Assembly: GCA_041906305.1 (NCBI GenBank)
Contig: JAYRJL010000004.1
Location: forward strand, 124,001 to 188,000
Origin: SHVZ01 sp041906305
Lineage (GTDB): Bacteria; Pseudomonadota; Alphaproteobacteria; SHVZ01
Direction: 5' to 3'
Length of the DNA stretch: 64,000 nt
The translations under genes were made by a program, and so were the position numbers. The notes beneath the pieces were generated by a model. That model made no database searches. It was not told the origin of the DNA and saw only the letters and a list, made by a program, of their open reading frames with translations. This document shows, piece after piece, positions 34,198-42,677 of this stretch (within the stretch, counting starts at the first letter, position 1; each line of letters begins with the position of its first letter).

Positions 34198-34264
34198 GTT
34201 TGGAACGTCTCCAATGGCACCCCGTTGTCACAGCGCAACCCATGCGCATGACACGGAGATGCTG

Positions 34265-36796
34265 ATGCCGGCCGGAAAGAAGACACGATCCAAATCAACC
34301 TCCGGCCGGTCCGGCGCCAAGTCGCCGCCTTCGTTCTCGAAATCATCCAATCCGAACCGTGCCGGCGGGCCGAAAGCGCTGCCGTCGCGACCGAGCGCGG
34401 CGAAGGCTCCGCCGTCGCGCACTTCGGCAAGCGCGTCTGGTCGGACCTCGGCGCGCGCCACGGTCAGCGGGCCGACGCATAGGGGCGTTCCCGTCGACGC
34501 GGCGTCGGCGAAGGTCGCTGGTGCCGAGGCGGTGGCAGCTGCGTTTCCGTTCAATGCGGCGAAGCCGAGCGAGTTTGGCCAGGCCGCGATGACGCCGGCA
34601 ACCGGCCAGGCGGTGGAGCCGCCGCATCCTCTGGTCGGCGGCAGCACCCTCACCGAGGTCAACGCCTCCGAGAAGGTCGGCCGCGGCAACCCGCAGATGA
34701 GCTTCAATCCGGGCAACGGGCCGCTCGATCGCGTGCGCGTCGATTCCGGCGGGCGCGTGCTGACGACCAACCAGGGCGTTCCGGTCGCCGACAACCAGAA
34801 CAGCCTCAAGGCCGGCCTGCGCGGTCCCTCGCTGCTCGAGGACTTCATCCTCCGCGAGAAGATCACCCACTTCGACCACGAGCGGATTCCCGAGCGTATC
34901 GTCCATGCGCGCGGCTCGGCCGCCCACGGCTATTTCGAGTGCTACGAGCCGCTGACCCATCTGACGCGCGCCTCGATCTTCGCCGAGGCCGGCAAGCGCA
35001 CGCCCGTCTTCGTGCGCTTCTCGACGGTCGCCGGCGAGCGGGGCTCGACCGACACGGCGCGCGATGTCCGCGGCTTCGCGGTCAAGTTCTACACCGACGA
35101 AGGCAACTGGGACCTGGTCGGCAACAACATCCCGGTCTTCTTCATCCAGGATGCGATGAAGTTCCCCGATCTCGTCCATGCGGTGAAGCCGGAGCCTCAT
35201 CACGGCATGCCGCAGGCGGCTTCGGCGCACGACACGTTCTGGGACTTCGTCTCGCTGATGCCCGAGTCCACCCACATGCTGATGTGGGTGATGTCCGACC
35301 GCGCCATCCCGCGCAGCTATCGCATGATGCAGGGCTTCGGCGTCCACACCTTCCGCTTCGTCAACGAGGCGGGCGAGTCCCGGTTCGTGAAGTTCCACTG
35401 GAACCCGGTCGCCGGAACCCATTCGCTCGCCTGGGACGAAGCGGTGAAGATCTCGGGGGCCGACCCGGATTTTCATCGCCGCGACCTGTGGGAGGCGATC
35501 GAGGCCGGCGCCTATCCGGAGTGGGAGCTCGGCGTCCAGGTCTTCACCGAGGCGGAAGCCGACAGGTTCACCTTCGACATCCTCGATCCGACCAAGATCG
35601 TGCCCGAGGAGCTCGTGCCCGTGCAGCCCATCGGGCGCATGGTGCTGAACCGCAATCCGGACAACTTCTTCGCCGAGACCGAGCAGGTCGCCTTCTGTGC
35701 CGCGCATATCGTGCCCGGCCTCGACTTCACCAACGATCCGCTGCTCGCCGGCCGCATCCACTCCTACGTCGACACCCAGATTTCCCGGCTCGGCGGGCCG
35801 AACTTCCACGAGATCCCGATCAATGCCTCGGTCGCCCAGGTGCACAACAACCAGCGCGACGGCATGCATCGCCAGGCGATCGCCCGCGGACGCGTCTCCT
35901 ATGAGCCGAACTCGCTTGGCGGCGGCTGCCCGTTCCAGGCCGGCACGATGGGATTCCGGTCCTTCCCGCAACCGACGGAGGAGCACAAGGTCCGCGGCAA
36001 GCCGGAGAAGTTCGCCGAGCACTACGCCCAGGCGACGCTGTTCTGGAACAGCCAGACCGACATCGAGAAGCAGCACATCATCCGCGCCTACCGCTTCGAG
36101 CTGACCAAGGTGCAGACCGTGGCGGTGCGTCGGCGCGTCGTGGCGCAGCTTCGCAACGTCGACGAAGGGCTGGCCCAGGCGGTCGCGGACGGGCTCGGCA
36201 TGACCGAGCTGCCGGAGCCGCTGCCCAGGCTGCTCAAGCGGACGCCGAAGCCCGAGGTCTCCAGGTCGGATGCGCTCTCGCTGACGATTCGCCCCGGCTC
36301 TGTCGGCATCGCAACCCGCCGGGTCGCCTTGATCGTCGCCGACGGCGTCGACGGCGAGGGCGCGCGGGCCATCCACAAGGCGCTTGCCGATCGGGGTGCG
36401 GTTCCGCGCTTCGTCGGCATCAAGATGGGGCCAGCGGACAGCACGAACGGCGCTCCGGTCGAGGTCGAGGTCTCGCTGGAGGCGGCGCCCTCGGTCCTGT
36501 GGGACGCGGTGGTGATGCCCGATGGCGCCGGCTCGGCCGAGGCCTTGTCGCAGAGCGGGCACGCGATGGAGTTCCTCAAGGATCAGTACCGGCACTGCAA
36601 GCCGATCCTGCTGCTCGGCGCCGCGGCGACGCTCGCGACCAAGGCCAACCTCCCGGAGGAAATGTCGACGGGCGAGGCCGATCCGGGATTGCTGCGCTTC
36701 GCGGGTGACGACGTCGACAATGCGTTACCGGCTTTCGTCGAGGTGCTGTCCAAGCATCGCGTCCTCGATCGCGAGACGGATCCGCCGCTCATATAG
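34265..36796 (+). CDS. katE: Large-subunit monofunctional catalase, KatE/HPII type
   Basis: Decomposes hydrogen peroxide; tetrameric heme enzyme. 843 residues from ATG 34265 (GGAG 8 bases before). The catalase core has the essential H214 in RIVHARGSAAHGYF, the FSTVAGERGSTDTARDVRGF segment, and the heme-iron tyrosine Y501 in RIHSYVDTQISR. After residue ~690 comes the DJ-1/PfpI-like domain that marks large catalases (RRVALIVADGVDGEGARAI). The N-terminus is about 86 residues longer than E. coli HPII by comparison of catalytic positions, and is disordered, rich in Lys, Ser, Pro and Ala. A second ATG (34259) is possible. Confidence 0.95.
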   Translation: MPAGKKTRSKSTSGRSGAKSPPSFSKSSNPNRAGGPKALPSRPSAAKAPPSRTSASASGRTSARATVSGPTHRGVPVDAASAKVAGAEAVAAAFPFNAAKPSEFGQAAMTPATGQAVEPPHPLVGGSTLTEVNASEKVGRGNPQMSFNPGNGPLDRVRVDSGGRVLTTNQGVPVADNQNSLKAGLRGPSLLEDFILREKITHFDHERIPERIVHARGSAAHGYFECYEPLTHLTRASIFAEAGKRTPVFVRFSTVAGERGSTDTARDVRGFAVKFYTDEGNWDLVGNNIPVFFIQDAMKFPDLVHAVKPEPHHGMPQAASAHDTFWDFVSLMPESTHMLMWVMSDRAIPRSYRMMQGFGVHTFRFVNEAGESRFVKFHWNPVAGTHSLAWDEAVKISGADPDFHRRDLWEAIEAGAYPEWELGVQVFTEAEADRFTFDILDPTKIVPEELVPVQPIGRMVLNRNPDNFFAETEQVAFCAAHIVPGLDFTNDPLLAGRIHSYVDTQISRLGGPNFHEIPINASVAQVHNNQRDGMHRQAIARGRVSYEPNSLGGGCPFQAGTMGFRSFPQPTEEHKVRGKPEKFAEHYAQATLFWNSQTDIEKQHIIRAYRFELTKVQTVAVRRRVVAQLRNVDEGLAQAVADGLGMTELPEPLPRLLKRTPKPEVSRSDALSLTIRPGSVGIATRRVALIVADGVDGEGARAIHKALADRGAVPRFVGIKMGPADSTNGAPVEVEVSLEAAPSVLWDAVVMPDGAGSAEALSQSGHAMEFLKDQYRHCKPILLLGAAATLATKANLPEEMSTGEADPGLLRFAGDDVDNALPAFVEVLSKHRVLDRETDPPLI

Positions 36797-36814
36797 CCAG
36801 AAGGAGGCTTTCGG

Positions 36815-37429
36815 ATGGTGACGGCACAGATGCGTGAGCTGCTGCTCCAGGCGCTCGAGCACGAGCGGGGCGGCGTCCTCGTCTACAGCACCGCGCTCGA
36901 ATGCGTGGTGAACGACGATCTCAAGGAGGAATGGGAGAAGTATCTCGGGCAGACCGAGCGGCACGTCGAGATCCTGACCAATGCCTGCCTGTCGGTCGGT
37001 ATCGATCCCGGCATGATGACGCCCGGCTGCCAGGTCGTGCACCACACGGGCAAGTCGCTGGTTCAGGCGATGAAGATGGCGCTCGCGGCCGGCGATCCGG
37101 CGGCGGCCGAGCTGGTCGCCTGCGACTGCGTCGTGCTCGCCGAGACCAAGGACCATGCCAACTGGCAGCTGCTCGGCGAATGCGCGAAGGCGCTGACGGG
37201 TGCCGAGGCCGAGGCGCTGACGGCGGCCTACCAGCAGGTCGAGGACGAGGAGGACGAGCACCTCTACCACACCAAGGGCTGGTGCCGAGAGCTGTGGCTC
37301 AAGGCGCTCGGCCTCGATGCGAAGCTGCCGCCGCCCGAAGAGGAGCGCGACGTCAAGAGCGCCGCCGAAGCCGCGAAGGTGCAGCAGGAGCGGAAGTCGA
37401 AGGGAAATCCGAAGGCGATGTACGGCTAG
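36815..37429 (+). CDS. Ferritin-like di-iron domain protein
   Basis: A 204-residue helical protein with repeated Glu/His pairs expected of a ferritin-like four-helix bundle: LLQALEHERGG, then YLGQTERHVEIL near residue 47, VVLAETKDHANW near 108 and EDEEDEHLYHTKGW near 146. Those E and ExxH pairs could bind two irons. It follows katE by 18 bases behind AGAAGGAGG, so it is probably cotranscribed and may store or detoxify iron in peroxide stress. The Lys-rich C-terminus (EERKSKG..) is outside the fold. Specific activity unknown. Confidence 0.75.
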   Translation: MVTAQMRELLLQALEHERGGVLVYSTALECVVNDDLKEEWEKYLGQTERHVEILTNACLSVGIDPGMMTPGCQVVHHTGKSLVQAMKMALAAGDPAAAELVACDCVVLAETKDHANWQLLGECAKALTGAEAEALTAAYQQVEDEEDEHLYHTKGWCRELWLKALGLDAKLPPPEEERDVKSAAEAAKVQQERKSKGNPKAMYG

Positions 37430-38136
37430 TGCACTTCGGCCGGCCGGCTGGCCTGGTCGAGGTCCGGCGCGATCCGGGCCTCGACAAGGCCGATCAGCCG
37501 GCTGAGCGCGAAGTTGATCGCGAGATAGATGGCGCCGGCGACGAAGAACACCTCGAACGACCGGAAGGTCTCCGAGATGATCCGGTGCGCGAGGCCGGTC
37601 ACCTCCATCAGCGTGATCGTCGAGCAGAGCGAGGTCGCCTTGATCATCAGGATGATCTCGTTGCCGTAGGCGGGTAGCGCCTGCCTGAGGGCGATCGGCG
37701 CCACGATCCGGCGATAGAGCGTGAACCCCGACATGCCGAAGGCCCGTGCCGCCTCGATCTGGCCGTGCGGCACGGACTGCAGGCCGCCGCGCACGATCTC
37801 GGCGCCGTAGGCAGCCGTGTTGAGGGTGAGCGCCAGCAGCGCGCAGTAGTAGGGAGAACGGAAGAACCACCAGATGCCCATCTCGTCGAGAACCGGGCGG
37901 AACTGGCCGAGTCCGTAGTAGATCAGGAAGACCTGCACCAGGAGCGGCGTGCCGCGGAAGACGAACACGAAGCTGTCGGCGATCCAGGCGATCGGCCGGA
38001 TCCAGCTCCGCATCGCTACCGCCAGCAGGATCGCCAGCACCAGTCCGAGCGCGAGCGAGGAGAAGGCGAGCTGCAGCGTCAGCGGCACGCCGCCGATGAG
38101 CCTGACGAAGGTCGCCCATAGGAAGTCGGGATCCAT
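37426..38136 (-). CDS. Polar amino-acid ABC transporter permease (HisM/OccM type)
   Basis: Inner-membrane permease of 236 residues, about five helices. The start at ATG 38136 gives MDPDFLWATFVRLIGGVP, typical of the family. The cytoplasmic EAA loop is present: HGQIEAARAFGMSGFTLYRR. It pairs with the HisQ-type permease encoded upstream on the same strand, although a gene on the opposite strand lies between them. The stop overlaps the convergent ferritin-like gene by 4 bases. Confidence 0.92.
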   Translation of the reverse strand: MDPDFLWATFVRLIGGVPLTLQLAFSSLALGLVLAILLAVAMRSWIRPIAWIADSFVFVFRGTPLLVQVFLIYYGLGQFRPVLDEMGIWWFFRSPYYCALLALTLNTAAYGAEIVRGGLQSVPHGQIEAARAFGMSGFTLYRRIVAPIALRQALPAYGNEIILMIKATSLCSTITLMEVTGLAHRIISETFRSFEVFFVAGAIYLAINFALSRLIGLVEARIAPDLDQASRPAEVH

Positions 38137-38204
38137 CGTCTCAGCTCTCTGGAACCGCGTCCGCCGGGCCTTGTTCGATCGAGGTACCCGATGGGAGATG
38201 TCCG

Positions 38205-38699
38205 GTGACGACACCGCGCGAGCTCGAAGCGAAGTTCTGGAAGGCGCTGAAGTCCGACATGACGATGATGCTGGGGCTCGTCGGCGTCGACGACGGGCAT
38301 ATGCGGCCGATGACGGCGCAGCTCGACGGCGACGCCGGTCGCGGGCCGATCTGGTTCTTCACCGCGAAGGACACGGCGATCGCCGAAGCGGTGGGCGGGA
38401 ACGGCCGCGCCATCGCGACTTTCGCCTCCAAGGGCAACGACCTCTTCGCCAGCGTCCACGGACGGCTCAGCCTCGACAATGACCGCGCGGTGATCGACCG
38501 GCTGTGGAATCGCTTCGTCGCCGCTTGGTTCGAGCAGGACAAGGACGATCCCCGGCTGGCGTTGCTGCGCTTCGACCCGGAGCGGGCCGAGATCTGGGCC
38601 GATGCGTCGAGCATCGTCGCCGGCATCAAGCTGCTGCTCGGCGTCGATCCCAAGGAGGAATACAAGGACAAGGTCGCCGAGGTCTCGCTGAAGCCCTGA
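38205..38699 (+). CDS. Pyridoxamine 5'-phosphate oxidase-like (general stress protein 26) FMN-binding protein
   Basis: A 164-residue split-barrel flavin-binding protein resembling Bacillus general stress protein 26. It has the PIWFFTAKDTAIAEAV strand-helix near residues 47-62, AIATFASKGNDLFASVHGRL near 70-90 and a late RFDPERAEIWAD. Start GTG 38205. It sits on the opposite strand between the two permease genes of the amino-acid transporter, which it does not appear to belong to. It has its own space of 68 and 19 bases on either side. Function in stress or cofactor handling is inferred from the family only. Confidence 0.85.
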   Translation: MTTPRELEAKFWKALKSDMTMMLGLVGVDDGHMRPMTAQLDGDAGRGPIWFFTAKDTAIAEAVGGNGRAIATFASKGNDLFASVHGRLSLDNDRAVIDRLWNRFVAAWFEQDKDDPRLALLRFDPERAEIWADASSIVAGIKLLLGVDPKEEYKDKVAEVSLKP

Positions 38700-38718
38700 G
38701 CGTGCCGGCCTCGGGGGA

Positions 38719-39498
38719 TCATGCGCGGCGCATCCCGCGCGTCGCCCAGGTCTCGGCGCGGCGGAAGGCCCAGGTCGAAGCCGTGGTCAGCACCAGGTAG
38801 AACGCGACCGCGGTGATGTAGAAGACGAAGGGCTGCCGGGTCGACCCGGCGGCGACATGCGCCTGGCGCAGCAGGTCGGAGAAGCGGGTCTCGTAGACCA
38901 GCACCAGGTCGCCGATCCTCACCTCGTAGAAGATCAGGGTGAGGCCGACGACCGCGACCAGTGCGCTTTCCTTGAGCACGAGCTGCCAGATGTTGCCCAT
39001 GCCGGGCAGGCCGTAGCGCAGCACCTGCGGGACGATGATGCGTCGCAGGAGCTTGAATCCCGACATGCCGAAGGCGCGGGCGGCATCGATCTCGCCCTTC
39101 GGCACCGCGAGGTAGGCGCCGCGGATGACCTCGGTCTGATAGGCGCCGGAGACGATGCCGATCGCGAGCGTGCCGACCAGGAAGCCTGGCAGGCCGATGA
39201 AGCCGTCGACGCCGAACAGGCGACCGATCGCCGTCACCACGGCGCTGCCGCCGAAATAGAAGAGATAGATGACGAGCAGGTCGGGCACGCCGCGGAAGAT
39301 CGTCGTGTACGCGTCGGCCGTGCGGCGGAGGACCGCCGAGGTCGAGAGCTTGGCGACGGTCGCCAGCGTGCCGAAGACGAGCCCGAACAGGAATCCGACT
39401 ACGGCGACCGCGAGTGTCAGCCCGGTCGCGAAAGTCATCTCGTCGAGCCAGCCCAGGGGCCCCCATTGCATGAGCTCGAGGAACGATTTCGGCGGCAT
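38719..39498 (-). CDS. Polar amino-acid ABC transporter permease (HisQ/OccQ type)
   Basis: Inner-membrane permease of 259 residues starting at ATG 39498 (MPPKSFLELMQWGPLGW), preceded by AAAGGATCC. The EAA loop reads KGEIDAARAFGMSGFKLLRR. It works with the HisM-type permease. It follows the binding-protein gene on the same strand, but 162 bases separate them and that gap is filled by a palindromic repeat. Upstream frames within the repeat should not be included. Confidence 0.92.
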   Translation of the reverse strand: MPPKSFLELMQWGPLGWLDEMTFATGLTLAVAVVGFLFGLVFGTLATVAKLSTSAVLRRTADAYTTIFRGVPDLLVIYLFYFGGSAVVTAIGRLFGVDGFIGLPGFLVGTLAIGIVSGAYQTEVIRGAYLAVPKGEIDAARAFGMSGFKLLRRIIVPQVLRYGLPGMGNIWQLVLKESALVAVVGLTLIFYEVRIGDLVLVYETRFSDLLRQAHVAAGSTRQPFVFYITAVAFYLVLTTASTWAFRRAETWATRGMRRA

Positions 39499-39510
39499 GG
39501 ATCCTTTCGG

Positions 39511-39648
39511 GACCCTCTCCCGCGTCTTACGCAGGGGGAGGGCAGGGTGGGGGCGAGCGAAGCGAGAACTGTCGATGCAGGTGGCGACGTCACTCGCTTC
39601 GCTCGCCTCCACCCCAACCCTCCCCCGGCTACGCCGGGAGAGGGGGTA
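39511..39648. repeat. Palindromic intergenic repeat, copy 1
   Basis: The arms (ACCCTCTCCCGCGT...GGGGGAGGGCAGGGTGGGGG and CTCCACCCCAACCCTCCCCC...GGGAGAGGGGGT) are inverted copies about 55 bases long separated by a ~26-base loop. The inner arms carry the perfect pair GCGAGCGAAGCGAG/CTCGCTTCGCTCGC. It lies between the binding-protein and permease genes of the ABC transporter. Confidence 0.9.
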
Positions 39649-39660
39649 CGACGCAAAGCC

Positions 39661-40506
39661 TTACGACTTCGGCGTCATGTCGACCTTGAACCACTTCTCC
39701 GACAGCTTCTTGATCGTGCCGTCGGCGATCGCCGACTTCACCGCGTCGTCGAAGGCGGCCTTGAGGTCGTTGTCCTCCTTGCGGATGCCGACGGCGACGC
39801 CGAGGCCGAGCATGCCGCCCGAGAAGGCTGGGCCGGCGATCGCCATGTCCTTGCCGGTTGCGGTCTCCATCGTCGCCTTGGCGGCGGAATGGGCGACGAC
39901 GGCCGCGTCGATGCGGCCGGCGGCGAGGTCGAGATCGTGCTGCTCGGTGGTCTTGTATTCGCGGATCTCGGCCACGTCCTTGAAGTACTTCTCGGCCCAG
40001 GCGAGGTTCGTGGTCGAGGCCTGGACGCCGAGGATCTTGCCCTTGAGCATCGGCTTGAGGTCGGCGATCGCCTTCTCGGCGGCGGCCGCGTCCTTCGTCA
40101 GGCTGTACTCGGCGGCCGGCAGCTTCGCCAGCGGCGAGCTCTTCATGACCAGGAAGCCGTGGCTGCCCGCGGCATAGGCGGTGGTGAAGTTGATCGTCTC
40201 CATGCGCTTCGGCGTGATGTTCATGCCGGCCATGATCGCGTCGTACTTCTTTGCCAGCAGCGACGGCATGATGCCGTCCCAGTCCTGGGCGATGAACTCG
40301 CAGTCGAACTTGGCGCGCTTGCAGAGCTCGGCGCCGAGGTCGAGCTCGAAGCCTTCGAGCTTGCCGGCGCTGTTGACGAAGTTCCACGGCGCATAGGCGC
40401 CTTCGGTCGCGACCTTGACCTTGCGCATCTGCGCCGAGGCGTCGAAGGCGGTGAGGCCGAGCGCGATCAGGGCGCCGGCGACGACGGCAAATCGGGTGAT
40501 CTTCAT
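39661..40506 (-). CDS. Polar amino-acid ABC transporter substrate-binding protein (SBP family 3)
   Basis: Periplasmic binding protein of 281 residues with a signal peptide ending ASAQ. The mature part has VKVATEGAYAPWNFVNSAGK, GFELDLGAELCKR, then the QDWDGIMPSLLAKKYDAIMA segment, typical of HisJ/ArgT/OccT binding proteins. The two cysteines (~residues 63 and 70) match the disulfide of that group. The ligand is probably a basic amino acid or an opine. Gene order is ATPase, this gene, then permease on the minus strand. Upstream AGGAGG near 40513 supports the start. Confidence 0.93.
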   Translation of the reverse strand: MKITRFAVVAGALIALGLTAFDASAQMRKVKVATEGAYAPWNFVNSAGKLEGFELDLGAELCKRAKFDCEFIAQDWDGIMPSLLAKKYDAIMAGMNITPKRMETINFTTAYAAGSHGFLVMKSSPLAKLPAAEYSLTKDAAAAEKAIADLKPMLKGKILGVQASTTNLAWAEKYFKDVAEIREYKTTEQHDLDLAAGRIDAAVVAHSAAKATMETATGKDMAIAGPAFSGGMLGLGVAVGIRKEDNDLKAAFDDAVKSAIADGTIKKLSEKWFKVDMTPKS

Positions 40507-40573
40507 TTTTGAAGCCTCCTCTACAGGTTGTTTAGGCGACGATAGCCGGTCTTTCCGCAGCCGGCTACAAGCG

Positions 40574-41356
40574 CTAGGACCGAAGCTGGCTCGAGATGAA
40601 CTGCCGGCAGCGCTCGGACTTCGGCGCCCCGAACACCTGTGCCGGCGGGCCTTCTTCCTCGACCCGGCCCTGGTGGAGGAAGATCACGCGGCTCGCGACC
40701 TCGCGGGCGAAGGCCATCTCGTGGGTCACCAGCATCATGGTGCGGCCTTCCTCGGCCAGCGTGCGGATGACGCGGAGCACGTCGCCGACCAGCTCGGGAT
40801 CGAGCGAGGAGGTCGGCTCGTCGAACAGCATCAGCTGCGGGCGCATCGCGAGCGCCCTCGCGATCGCCGCGCGCTGCGCCTGGCCGCCGGAGATCTGGGA
40901 AGGATAGTGGTTGCGCTTGTCGGCGAGGCCGACCTTGTCGAGCAGCGCCAGGGCTTCCTCCGTCACCTCCGGCTTCGGGCGCTTCTGGACGTGCACCGGC
41001 GCCTCGGTGACGTTCTCCAGCACGGTCAGGTGGGACCAGAGATTGAAGCTCTGGAACACCATCCCCAGCTTCTGCCGGAGACGGTCGAGCTGGGCGCTGT
41101 CGGCCGGCTCGCGTCCGCCGCCGCGCCTGTCCCTGAGCTGGATCGGCTCGCCGGCGATGGCGACCGTGCCGCCGTCCGGGACCTCCAGCATGTTGATGCA
41201 GCGGAGCAGGGTCGACTTGCCCGAGCCCGAGGATCCGAGGATCGCGAGCACCTCGCCGTCCTGGGCTTCGAGCGTGATGCCCCTCAGCACCTCGAGCTGG
41301 CCGAAACGCTTCGTCAGCCCATCGACAGCCACCGCGGGACGCGACCCGTTCATCAT
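40574..41356 (-). CDS. Polar amino-acid ABC transporter ATP-binding protein (HisP/OccP type)
   Basis: A 260-residue ATPase: Walker A GSSGSGKST near residue 40, Q-loop VFQSFNLWSHLTV, signature SGGQAQRAAIARA and Walker B LMLFDEPTSSLD, then the histidine switch LVTHEM. The extended region GGTVAIAGEPIQLRD and NLWSHLTVLENV are like HisP. Two adjacent ATGs at 41356 and 41353. It is first in the minus-strand operon that continues with the binding protein and permeases. Codons upstream of ATG 41356 in the same frame overlap the divergent msrB promoter region. Confidence 0.93.
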   Translation of the reverse strand: MMNGSRPAVAVDGLTKRFGQLEVLRGITLEAQDGEVLAILGSSGSGKSTLLRCINMLEVPDGGTVAIAGEPIQLRDRRGGGREPADSAQLDRLRQKLGMVFQSFNLWSHLTVLENVTEAPVHVQKRPKPEVTEEALALLDKVGLADKRNHYPSQISGGQAQRAAIARALAMRPQLMLFDEPTSSLDPELVGDVLRVIRTLAEEGRTMMLVTHEMAFAREVASRVIFLHQGRVEEEGPPAQVFGAPKSERCRQFISSQLRS

Positions 41357-41472
41357 CGCCCGATGATGGCACGGGGCCAAAAGGCGAGGCAAGGAAGCGG
41401 GGAGCGCCGGGACCCGACCAAACCCGCCCAAAACCGCTATGATCCGGCAACCAGTACCTGGATGGTGCAACC

Positions 41473-41889
41473 ATGACCGACGACGCGACCAAGACCGAGG
41501 CCGAGTGGCAGCACTGCCTGACGCCCGAGCAGTTCCGCGTGCTGCGCGAGCACGGAACCGAGCGGGCCTTCACCAGTCCGCTGGACCGCGAGAAGCGGCA
41601 AGGCACGTTCCGCTGCGCCGGATGCGGGTTGGACCTGTTCTCATCCGAGGCGAAATTCAACAGCGGCACCGGTTGGCCGAGTTTCTTCGCGCCGATCGCC
41701 GACGACGCGGTCGCGACGACCGAGGACAATAGCTACGGCATGCGGCGCGTCGAGGTGCATTGCCGGCGCTGCGGCGGGCATCTCGGGCATGTGTTTCCGG
41801 ACGGGCCGAAGCCGACGGGACTCCGCTACTGCATGAACGGCGTCTCGCTGACCTTTGAGCCTAAAGAGGGCTCGCCGAAAAAGGGCTGA
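41473..41889 (+). CDS. msrB: Peptide-methionine (R)-S-oxide reductase
   Basis: Repairs oxidised methionine (R form) in proteins, 138 residues. Two zinc CxxC pairs, CAGC near residue 51 and CRRC near 97. Substrate region GTGWPSFF, and the catalytic cysteine in RYCMNGVSLTFEP. The second-to-last lysine-rich tail SPKKG ends with a TGA that overlaps a CTG in the next reading frame, the probable start of the next gene. A TATGAT (41438-41443) may be the -10 element. Confidence 0.95.
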   Translation: MTDDATKTEAEWQHCLTPEQFRVLREHGTERAFTSPLDREKRQGTFRCAGCGLDLFSSEAKFNSGTGWPSFFAPIADDAVATTEDNSYGMRRVEVHCRRCGGHLGHVFPDGPKPTGLRYCMNGVSLTFEPKEGSPKKG

Positions 41890-42677
41890 ACCGCCTGTTC
41901 CCGCCCGAGCGCATCGTCTGCCTGACTGAGGAGACGGTCGAGACGCTCTATCTGCTGGGTGAGCAGGACCGCATCGTCGGCATCTCCGGATACGTCGTCC
42001 GCCCGCCGGAAGCGCGGCGCGAGAAGCCGCGCGTCTCGGCCTTCACCTCGGCCGACACGGGCAAGATCCTGAAGCTGAGGCCGGACCTCGTCCTGGCTTT
42101 TTCCGACCTGCAGGCGGAGATCGTCGCCGACCTGATCCGCCACGGTGTCGCGGTCCACGCCTTCAACCAGCGCAGCGTCGCCGGCATCCTCGACATGGTG
42201 CGGATGCTGGCGGCGATGATCGGTGCCGGCGAGCGGGGGGAGGCACTCGCCGATCGTCTGGCGGCGAATGTCGAGGCTGCCCGTGAACGCAGCGGAAGCC
42301 TGCGAAGAAGGCCGCGCGTCTATTTCGAGGAATGGGACGAGCCGATGATCGCGGGCATCGGCTGGGTTTCCGAACTGATCGAGGCTGCGGGCGGCATCGA
42401 CGTCTTCGCCGATCGCGCGCATGGCCAGTCCGCGAAGGAGCGCTTCGTCATCGCCGAAGAGGTGATCGAGCGGAAGCCCGACATCCTCGTCGGCTCATGG
42501 TGTGGAAAGAAGTTCCGCCCGGAGAAGGCGAGGGCACGTCCCGGCTTCGAGCGCCTCGCGATGCACGAGATCAAGTCGCCGCTGATCCTGCAGCCGGGCC
42601 CGGCGGCGCTGACCGACGGGCTGGCGGCGCTGGAGCAGATTGTTCAGGCCTGGGGCAGGGAGTCCGCGTCGACGTAG
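41886..42677 (+). CDS. Cobalamin-binding periplasmic-type protein (BtuF-like), non-standard start
   Basis: Protein of the vitamin B12/iron-siderophore binding family (TroA-like fold), 263 residues if it starts at CTG 41886. Conserved pieces are FPPERIVCLTEETVETLYLL at the very beginning, LKPD-like LKLRPDLVLAFSDLQ near residue 70, FNQRSVAGILDMVR near 100 and SWCGKKFRPEK near 210. The frame contains no ATG, GTG or TTG before codon 104 (ATG 42195), yet family homology begins at once. An in-frame TAA lies at 41862-41864. The CTGA overlap with the msrB stop suggests translational coupling. No signal peptide is visible, so it may be cytoplasmic. It overlaps the convergent nagB by 34 bases. Confidence 0.8.
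   Translation: MNRLFPPERIVCLTEETVETLYLLGEQDRIVGISGYVVRPPEARREKPRVSAFTSADTGKILKLRPDLVLAFSDLQAEIVADLIRHGVAVHAFNQRSVAGILDMVRMLAAMIGAGERGEALADRLAANVEAARERSGSLRRRPRVYFEEWDEPMIAGIGWVSELIEAAGGIDVFADRAHGQSAKERFVIAEEVIERKPDILVGSWCGKKFRPEKARARPGFERLAMHEIKSPLILQPGPAALTDGLAALEQIVQAWGRESAST

Noticed and set aside
39499..39612. A start for the HisQ-type permease at 39612
   Set aside because: The extra residues translate from the palindromic repeat; ATG 39498 is preceded by a ribosome site.
41473..42677. MsrB and the cobalamin-binding protein as one fused gene
   Set aside because: The two are in different frames, and msrB ends at a normal TGA with complete family length; two genes with a CTGA overlap fit better.
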